Assembly (NCBI GenBank): GCA_026214975.1
Contig: JAOBSW010000955.1
Location: forward strand, 186,001-250,000
Direction: 5' to 3'
Source: Gentiana macrophylla
Lineage: Eukaryota; Streptophyta; Magnoliopsida; Gentianales; Gentianaceae
DNA: 64,000 nucleotides
Part shown: positions 57,353 through 64,000 of the stretch, piece after piece
Layout of the letters: each line of letters opens with the position of its first letter
How positions within the stretch are numbered: position 1 is the first letter of the stretch
Notes under the pieces: generated by a model
Database searches by the model: none
Seen by the model: the letters and a program-made list of their open reading frames with translations, nothing else
Told to the model about the DNA's origin: nothing
Translations under genes and position numbers: made by a program

Positions 57353-57906
57353 TTGGCTGAAAAATGAATTTGTTTCCAACGTTCAGCGCCTAGGACACCT
57401 CGGCAAAATGGAGTTGCTGAGAGGAGAAACAGGACATTGATTAACATGGTTAGATCAATGATGAGCTACGCCTAACTACCTATATCATTTTGGGGTTATG
57501 CTTTAGAAGCAGCGGTCTTTATTTTGAATGTTGTACCGTCAAAGTCTGTCGAAAAGACACCCGTTGAGATGTGGTCGGGACATCGTGAAAGCATGCGTCA
57601 CTTCCGCATATGGGGTTTCCTGCATATGTGCTGATGGACAAGACTACCAAGCTACAATCACGTACGAAAGTATGTTTGTTTGTAGGCTATCCAAAAGGTA
57701 CACGTGGTGGTCTATTTTACGATCCGGAAGATAACAAAGTGCTAGTCTCGACTAACGCTACGTTTTTTGAGCAAAGTTATATGAAATACCACAGACCTCG
57801 AAGTACAATTGTACTAGAGGAATTACTCTCCGATGACGTCAGGCCTGTTGTGGCTGTTGATGTTCCTGTAAACAACATTAATAATACGACAGTCACTTCC
57901 GACATT
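57353..57906 (+). pseudogene. copia integrase of element A, C-terminal half
   Basis: Resumes after the nested element. The catalytic glutamate motif PRQNGVAERRNRTLINMVRS is in one frame, with a stop after SMMSYA. Then ISFWGYALEAAVFILNVVPS, KTPVEMWSGHRE, and in the 57610-57909 frame CLFVGYPKGTRGGLFYDPED and FFEQSYMKYH, the usual copia integrase C-terminal words. It is cut at 57906 by the next element. Confidence 0.9.
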
Positions 57907-59654
57907 TGATGAGCGTTATTTTCACCAAACAAATTTATAAAATACTCAAGACAACGGTGACTAAACAAGCTCTCTAACCTTGGTGTACCGGTCGATTGTA
58001 GTAAAGCTACGAGGAGTGCGAGGTCGATGCCACAGAGAAGATGTGCTTGTAAGTACCAAAGTGAACTTATTGCTTAGTCTAGGCAAACAAGTTGTTGGAA
58101 TGTTTGTACACTTCAATTAAACTAAAGTAAATTAAACTAACAAGTCTAAAGGGAGAAAGGGACATAGCGAACCATGATCAAAATGACTAATTTCAACCCC
58201 GAGGATAGACAAACCGGGAGTGTGCAATATAACAAAGCGAGCTCTTGCATTCAATTTCACGGGTGCGAACTCCTAAACCCGGTGCTAGCGTCTGAACAAC
58301 TCTCTTCTAACACCTTATGCCATGTTAAGGTCTGAACAACTCTCTCCTAACAAGTCATGTTTTGCACTCGAGCCGCTTAAACGTATAAGCGAGTAACCTC
58401 ACGATGTGCTCGGTTTAACAACTAAACCGAGACTACACCACGATCCTAGAACCCCTTTCCCACACCCCTCTCTCGAACAACTCTCAAGAGTGGTGTGTGT
58501 GATGTTTGACCTAGGTGATCAATCTAGCCCAAACCGTTATAACAAGTTCTAAGGCGTGAAACGAAGCAAGATACAACAATAAAAGCACTACCCACTCCCA
58601 ATTTCATCACCCAAGGGTGATTTCACCACATATCACATGATTCGACTATGGGGAGGAATTAGCTACACATTATACTAGTTGAAATGCAATGAAAGTAGTA
58701 AGTAAGAGACATAACAAGTAAAAGAGAGAAGAAATTTACCATTAAAGTGTAAATTCGAGTTTGGAGAAGAAGAGCACAAAAGTTGAATACAAAAGATCGA
58801 ATTTTGCCCAATGAAATGTTATAGACCGAAGCTAAGAGTTAGAGAATCAAAGAGAGGATTGAAAGAGCTTTCTAACGGTATATTACACTAATTCTAACTC
58901 CTAAGGATGAAGAAAATCGCCCAAATTAACCTAAAACTACTCCATTTTAAGCATTTGCTATGTTCTTCCCCAAAAAATTCGATCCAAATTGGGTTTATAT
59001 GGCTAAAAACTGCTCAAACGCACGTTTGGAAGGTTCCCAAACGTGCGTTTCAGTCCCCTTGCTCTCAGTATTCAAAAAAAACGTCCGAAACGCACGTTTA
59101 AAGCTCCAAACGTGCGTTTCGCATGATGCAGTTTTTCTGCTGCAGTAAAACCTTCATAACTTCTTCATCCAAGCTCCGATTTGGGTGATTCAAGATGCGT
59201 TGGAAATATCTTTCAATTCTCTACAACTTTAATGAAGAAGTCATGACCAGAAAATGCCTCCATAATGGGTCAAAATGCTGCTGAACCAGAACATAGGGGT
59301 TGAGATACTAAAACTTCTCACCCCTTTTCTTCATCTTTCTTCTTCTTCGGCTCATTGTTGCACCTTGACCATGCTTCTCATCATAATATTTTGCCTTCCG
59401 GGTTCTCGAGACACCATTTCCCTACATCATCACAACAACCAAAAACATCCAAAACATTCCAGAGGGTAAAAGTGCTCGGGAATAGGGTCAATATCACTAA
59501 AAGAGGTAGTAAACTATCAAAGTGATGATTTACTCCCGTGCTAATAATTCACGATATTGCCCCTAAAACGGTCTAAATCACCAAGAAAGCGTGCTAAAAG
59601 TGGGATAAGCGGGGTAAAAGATGCACCGGAATCATGTAAAGTTGACTCCCATCA
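57907..59654 (-). repeat. 3' LTR of TR-GAG element
   Basis: 1,748 bp, TGATGAGCG to ACTCCCATCA on the plus strand. Contains the four-copy palindromic 12-mer cluster at 59016-59119. Confidence 0.9.
59016..59119. repeat. Four inverted 12-mers AAACGCACGTTT / AAACGTGCGTTT
   Basis: AAACGCACGTTT at 59016-59027 and 59088-59099; its reverse complement AAACGTGCGTTT at 59039-59050 and 59108-59119. Each pair can fold into a hairpin (loops of 11 and 8 bases). Confidence 0.92.
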
Positions 59655-59668
59655 ACCACCCCACACTT
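59655..59668 (-). other. Polypurine tract of TR-GAG element
   Basis: AAGTGTGGGGTGGT on the minus strand directly before the LTR start TGATGGGAGTC. Two near-copies lie inside the element (60477-60486 and 61045-61058). Confidence 0.88.
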
Positions 59669-61674
59669 AGCCTTTGCTCGTCCTCGAGTAAAATAGGCGT
59701 TTTAAAACAAACCAAGGGATTCAACTTTATGATGAAGGTGCTAATATTCACACTCTGGAGGTGACCACAAAGTAAGAAACACGAACATAAACATACCGAT
59801 ACAACATTATCAAGAAAGCGGAGTGTGTGTGGTGCCAAGCTAAAACCAAGTGCTCAAAATGATTGTCGGGCTTGAATCTCAACAAAAAGTCTACCAACCG
59901 TTTCATAATCACGAGCCTCTCCACTAATCAAGGTCACTAAGTTTGGACACGATCGGGTAGGACTTGAAGGGTTATAACGTTAGGCTAGGGAAATTTCGGT
60001 TAATCGAAAGGGATATTTTGGGAAGCGGAGAAAAGAAGTGCGAGTGAACCTAATCAACCCATGTACCACTTCAATTCTATCATACAAACCACCCCAAAAC
60101 TCCTTTTTGATTATTTTTAACACTTTTGGAACCATAGAATGCTAACATACCCGAACTCATTGCCAAACTCGACTATGTTTCAAGCGTCATGAGGTGAGTC
60201 CGAGCACACTAGCACCTATCTCACTATCCCAACTCTAACATCACGAAAGTTACTTTTGAGCTCAACACTTTTGACTCCAACCTTTATTTCTATATACATC
60301 CATTGTTCGTGTTTTTCTTTTTTTCTTTTTTTTTTTGTTTTTTTTTGTTGAGAAAAGATAGAAGAAGAGATTTTCTTTTCTTTTGGCTCAACACCTGAAC
60401 ACCAAGCCTACATCGTTCCTCAACACCTTATAGCTCAAAACGAGAAACAACAACCCAATCGAAACATCATCTCCCCCCCCACACTTGCCTTAGCAAGTGT
60501 GGTCTAACAAAGGATTAAGTTCACTCGTAGGGTATAAAATGAAGGAAATGTGACCATAAATAAGGTTCAAGGGTAGGTTTCGACTAAGTAACAAAAGCGG
60601 CTATAAGCGAATGGTGGTCAGACCATTCTACCAAGGCTGAGATGGGCAACGAAGGGAAAATATTCGGCTTAGGCTTATTTGGCCAAGGTAGGGTCAAAAA
60701 GAACATGAGAACCGTCATCCCGTGTCCTACTTAGGTGAACCTTAAACATTTCGCCTCGAGACTAGTGATATGAGAGGTGGTAGCAATCAAATTGTGCACA
60801 AAGTGTAGCTTTCGTGAAATTAATAAGACTCTATTCTCAAGATAATATCAAACCACAATGTACATGTTCGGGATCCCGACTAAGGTGATCACCACTCAAA
60901 TGTGAAAATAACACATACAACACGGTGTTAAGACCCTTGAAAAATTTTAAAAATTACCCAAAAATCGAATCGAGCTCTGTCATAGGCCAAGTATACCACA
61001 TTTATAGCACATTTAACAACGAAAACAAGAAAACGGCTAAGTCTCCCACCCCACACTTAAACGAAACACTGTCCTCAGTGTGTGAGAGATAAAAAGAGTA
61101 AAAGACTTAGCTGTTTGACCAAAACCCGGCAGAAAGGCGCATTTTAGCCCACGTGACATCTTCTAGTAAGCTCCATCTCGAGTATCTGAAACCATAGAAA
61201 CAAAATCTAAGGCAAACACATGCACGGGAAAAGTCCACGTGCCAAAAGATGGTGATAGATACTAGATATATAAAAATAGAAGCCATGCCACAAACAAGGT
61301 ATCAAAGCATATCGACCATACTAGACGGGAATTGCAATGGATGTAAAGATAATCACAAGAAACACCGAGCATCCACGCATAAAATAAGGCCACAGAGGCT
61401 CACATAAAAACATCCTCGTCTAAGTACAAAAGCAAGAACCAAAAGGAAACTCTCACCCCAATCTCTCTTTTTCAAGACAAAAACTCTCCCCTCTAGCAAC
61501 CAAAAACTACTCGAAACACAAAATCATTACCAAAAAGGTGGGTTGCCTCCCACAAAGCGCCTTTGTTTCACGTCGTTGGCTCGACCAAGTGGCACCAAAA
61601 CGGACTCAAACCATAAAGGACTCAAACCAACTCAAGACAACATTTTTAATTCAATCAAAAATCACCAAAAACCA
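59669..61674. other. Non-coding 3' half of TR-GAG element
   Basis: About 2 kb without a supported ORF where pol would be expected. Contains a T-rich run (60309-60348), a 10-bp-stem hairpin (60479-60502) and two PPT-like words (AAGTGTGGGG on the minus strand). Confidence 0.7.
60479..60502. other. Hairpin CCACACTTGC-CTTA-GCAAGTGTGG
   Basis: Perfect 10-bp stem with a 4-base loop. It overlaps one of the PPT-like words of the element. Confidence 0.85.
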
Positions 61675-63673
61675 TCAACCGAAATCCGAACTCAAGAATA
61701 TCAACAATTCAATGAGAATGAGCATAGCAAGCATAGGGGAAAACGAGTTCACTAGGAACTTACCGCACATGGCTCTTGGGAATCCCCTTTCGTTGAAATC
61801 CGCCATCATCCTCTTCTTGAAATTACCATCCCATGGTAGTTGTTCCCTTTCATAAATCTTGTGAGCTTTATCTGCCGGAGAGTAAAGAGTGTAGTAGTCC
61901 GAGACCGGTATACTAATAACCTCCAACTCTTCCGGTAACCCTACCACGGATGTCATACCAAGCTCATGAGATTTCATCACACACTCCAAAATTGCATCAT
62001 CATACACTTCAATCGGGAGTGATGGTGAAATGGGCGATCCCGTCTTCTCTTCAAACTCAGAATCCGGTTCTTCAAAAAGTGTGCTCAAATCTATCATACA
62101 CTCCTCCAACTCATCGTCTTGCATTTCTTCGGGAGGCGGTGTAATAGACAAACATTGCACCTCTTCCGTCTCTTCTTCATCCCAAAACAAGCTACTTTCA
62201 TCACCAAAGATTTCATGTTGAGTCTTAACAATGGTTGGTTTCCACATACATTCCACCAAGGCATCATCAATGTTCACATCGGGAAGTGAGGTGTAATCAG
62301 AAGAACGTGAAACCTACCATAATCAAGCTCCACAGGAGGACCCTCTAGTGACATGGGCGATCCCAACTCAATCTCTAGCTCGGGAAACGCTTCATCAAGA
62401 TAAAAATCATCATCCTCTCTCTCCGTTTTCCTTGAATGAGCCTCTTCTCGCTCTTTTCCCACGGCTTCTAGCTCCTTTCTTGTTTCTTCTTCTTTCTCAA
62501 ACCTCCTCTTTTCATCTAGTTTCACTACTCGATCTTCAAGATTTTGCAAGGATTCCTCTTGTTGGTCCAACAATTTCTCATGATATGCATCTTCAATCTT
62601 TTCCCCTACCGACTTCATCTCACTCGGCTTCTTGCGTCTTGGCCCTCTTCTTGTCTCGGAATCATAAAGTCTTGAAGTTTCCGCAATCCGTTCAATTTGG
62701 TCAAACGCTTGATCAGGTTGTAACATCATTATATCACCACCGCTTGAAGCATGAAGTCGGTTTTGCATATCTTGATCAAGTCCCCTCAAGAAACAATGGA
62801 CTTGGTCCCCAAGAGTGACTCCATGTACGGGACATTGGCGCAACAAGGCCTTATACCGTTCCCATGCCTCGAGTAGTGACTCGTCTTCATAAGCATCAAG
62901 GTCATGATCGCCTCCTTCAAATCAAAAACTTTCCCCGGTGGATAGTATTTATGCAAAAATGTGTGCACCACCTCGGTCCAAGTGTGTAGGGAGTCATGCC
63001 TTAAGGAGTCATACCACGCCCTTGCTTGGTCTTTTAGAGTGAATGGGAACAAAAGTAGCTTGATTGCCTCTTCACTAACACCGTCCATCCTTATAGTCCG
63101 ACACACCTCGAGATAATGATCCAGGAAGAAGTAAGGATTTTCGATTGCCGTCCCTCTAAAGGTCGAGTTGTCCCTAATCATATTGATAATATTTTGCCCA
63201 ATACTCATAGTGTTGGCGGTGATCGGGGGCAACCTTATCGGACTATGACCCACCAAATCGGCCCGTGGCATGACCAAATCTCTACAAGTCCGGACATCTC
63301 CTTGATTCGGTGCCGGATTGGGAGTTTGCATATGAGCTTGCATTAATGCTTGAAATCGCTCTTGTACTTGATTCATGAGCCAATTCATAGCATTCGGGTC
63401 CATCGGTGGCATTGCTCCACCTTGTCCTTTCCCTTGACGGTTTACCCTTTGTTGAACATTGTTACTTAAGGATTGGCCTTGAGCTCGATTAGTAACTCCT
63501 TGACCTCCCCCAATAGAAGGGTGTTCCACAAAAACTTGGCCTCCACGACCAACTTGATTAGTGTCTTGGTCCATTTCCGTTTGTTCCGGACTCAAACCTT
63601 CAAATCTAGCAATCAAATTCCCAACTAGAAGGCCCCTTCCTCTTTGTTTAGCAAAGGTCTCCATTCTAGACAT
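61675..63673 (-). pseudogene. Gypsy gag and acidic C-terminal ORF (broken)
   Basis: Frame 63673-62786 (295 residues): Gly/Gln-rich N-terminus, then the Retrotrans_gag domain at about residues 170-260 (NPYFFLDHYLEVCRTIRMDG, AIKLLLFPFTLKDQARAWYD, HTFLHKYYPPGKVFDL). After a frameshift near 62880, frame 62846-62274 gives CPVHGVTLGDQVHCFLRGLD and HASSGGDIMMLQPDQAFDQI (end of the gag domain), then a long charged coiled-coil. After a further shift near 62277, an acidic region (DDELEECMIDLSTLFEEPDS) ends with YYTLYSPADKAHKIYEREQL. No zinc knuckle and no protease. Gag forms particles. Confidence 0.9.
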
Positions 63674-63804
63674 GTAAGGTTCAAGCGGTTCTCAAGAACT
63701 CCGGGAATTGCACTACAAAACACCAAACAACAAGAAAACAATAAAATAAAACCTAGGCCCAAGCCTTCGGTTCACTTGCAAGATATCACAAATAGCACAC
63801 ATCT

Positions 63805-63822
63805 TCCCCGGCAACGGCGCCA
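63805..63822 (-). other. Primer-binding site, tRNA-Asp type
   Basis: TGGCGCCGTTGCCGGGGA on the minus strand, three bases from the LTR. Typical of Athila/Tat gypsy elements. Confidence 0.93.
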
Positions 63823-63825
63823 TTT

Positions 63826-64000
63826 TGATGAGCGTTATTTTCACCAAACAAATTTATAAAATACTCAAGACAATGGTGACTAAACAAGCTCTCTAACCGG
63901 CAGTGTACCGGGTCGATTGCGAGTAAAGCTACAGGAGTCCGAGGTCGATCCCACAGAGAAGATGTGCTTGTAAGTACCAAAGTGAACTTATTGCTTAGTC
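63826..64000 (-). repeat. 5' LTR of TR-GAG element (partial, cut by window edge)
   Basis: First 175 bp match 57907-58081. Differences include CTACAGGAG against CTACGAGGAG and AACCGGCAGTGTACC against AACCTTGGTGTACC. Confidence 0.92.

Larger units (their letters stand above)
42586..57906 (+). mobile_element. Ty1/copia element A, split by nested insertion and truncated by TR-GAG
   Basis: Visible parts are the 5' LTR 42586-44400, PBS, a 2-kb leader, gag, protease and the integrase N-terminal half up to 48184, then (after a 9.2-kb nested relative) the integrase C-terminal half 57353-57906. At 57907 an Athila/Tat-like element starts and continues past the window end, so RT, RNase H and the 3' LTR of element A must lie to the right if they exist. 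Integrase before RT and the UBN2-like gag make it Ty1/copia; I do not assign a clade. Confidence 0.9.
57907..64000 (-). mobile_element. Athila/Tat-like gypsy element with gag only (TR-GAG type), runs off the right edge
   Basis: The left LTR 57907-59654 and the start of the right LTR (63826 onward) share TGATGAGCGTTATTTTCACC. A tRNA-Asp-type PBS next to the right LTR and a PPT next to the left one set the orientation as minus. The internal region is 4.17 kb: a gypsy gag plus an acidic ORF (63673-61675), then 2 kb non-coding. No protease, RT, RNase H or integrase is present, so it depends on a partner. Left flank ACATT; the right flank is outside the window. Such gag-only elements have been described in plants as TR-GAGs. 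Confidence 0.9.

Noticed and set aside
61538..62818. Several plus-strand frames of 60-156 codons
   Set aside because: Antisense shadows of the gypsy gag and acidic ORF on the minus strand.

Overview
The window is plant nuclear DNA, AT-rich and built almost entirely of transposable elements inserted into one another. The element lineages are those of flowering plants: Ty1/copia, Ty3/gypsy chromovirus and Athila/Tat types, Tourist-like MITEs and a Helitron. No intact host gene, tRNA or rRNA gene was recognised. The species cannot be named from this window; a eudicot is my guess. Every coding region is broken by stops, frameshifts or later insertions.

Left part (1-11341). Positions 1-5775 hold degenerate repeats: minus-strand coding relics with an intron-like gap, a ten-unit 25-bp minisatellite, two LTR-like segments in opposite orientation, and a MITE between them. 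A minus-strand Ty1/copia element (5781-10860, TSD ATGTT, both LTRs, PBS, PPT, decayed gag-PR-IN-RT-RH) sits inside a minus-strand ORF whose two halves (10866-11100 and 5704-5780) rejoin in frame across it.

Middle part (11174-38985). A plus-strand relic ORF is cut in two places. The first cut is a Ty3/gypsy Tekay/Del-like element (11342-21830) with 2-kb LTRs, almost no coding sequence left except an integrase relic, and a solo LTR (14048-15742, TSD AAATT) inside it. The second cut is a 16.9-kb minus-strand copia element of SIRE/Maximus type (22010-38905, TSD GTAAA) with gag, protease, integrase, RT and RNase H, plus a 2.4-kb extra ORF downstream of pol. Its left LTR carries a complete 5,041-bp Helitron (23678-28718) with textbook ends inserted in an AT dinucleotide; the right LTR preserves the empty site.

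Right part (38983-64000). A minus-oriented LTR-like tract holds a second MITE and a snRNA-type USE/TATA pair without a snRNA. It is followed by a possible solo LTR. A plus-strand copia element (starts 42586) is split within its integrase by a 9.2-kb non-coding relative of itself (48185-57347, TSD ACTAC). Its remainder is cut at 57907 by an Athila/Tat-like element that carries gag but no pol (a TR-GAG-type element, minus strand) and runs off the right edge.

Order of insertion from nesting: the relic ORFs came first, then the LTR elements, then the solo LTR, Helitron and non-coding derivatives within them. Copies of the same repeat differ repeatedly at C-A/T-G triplets in a way that looks technical, so some frameshifts here may not be biological.
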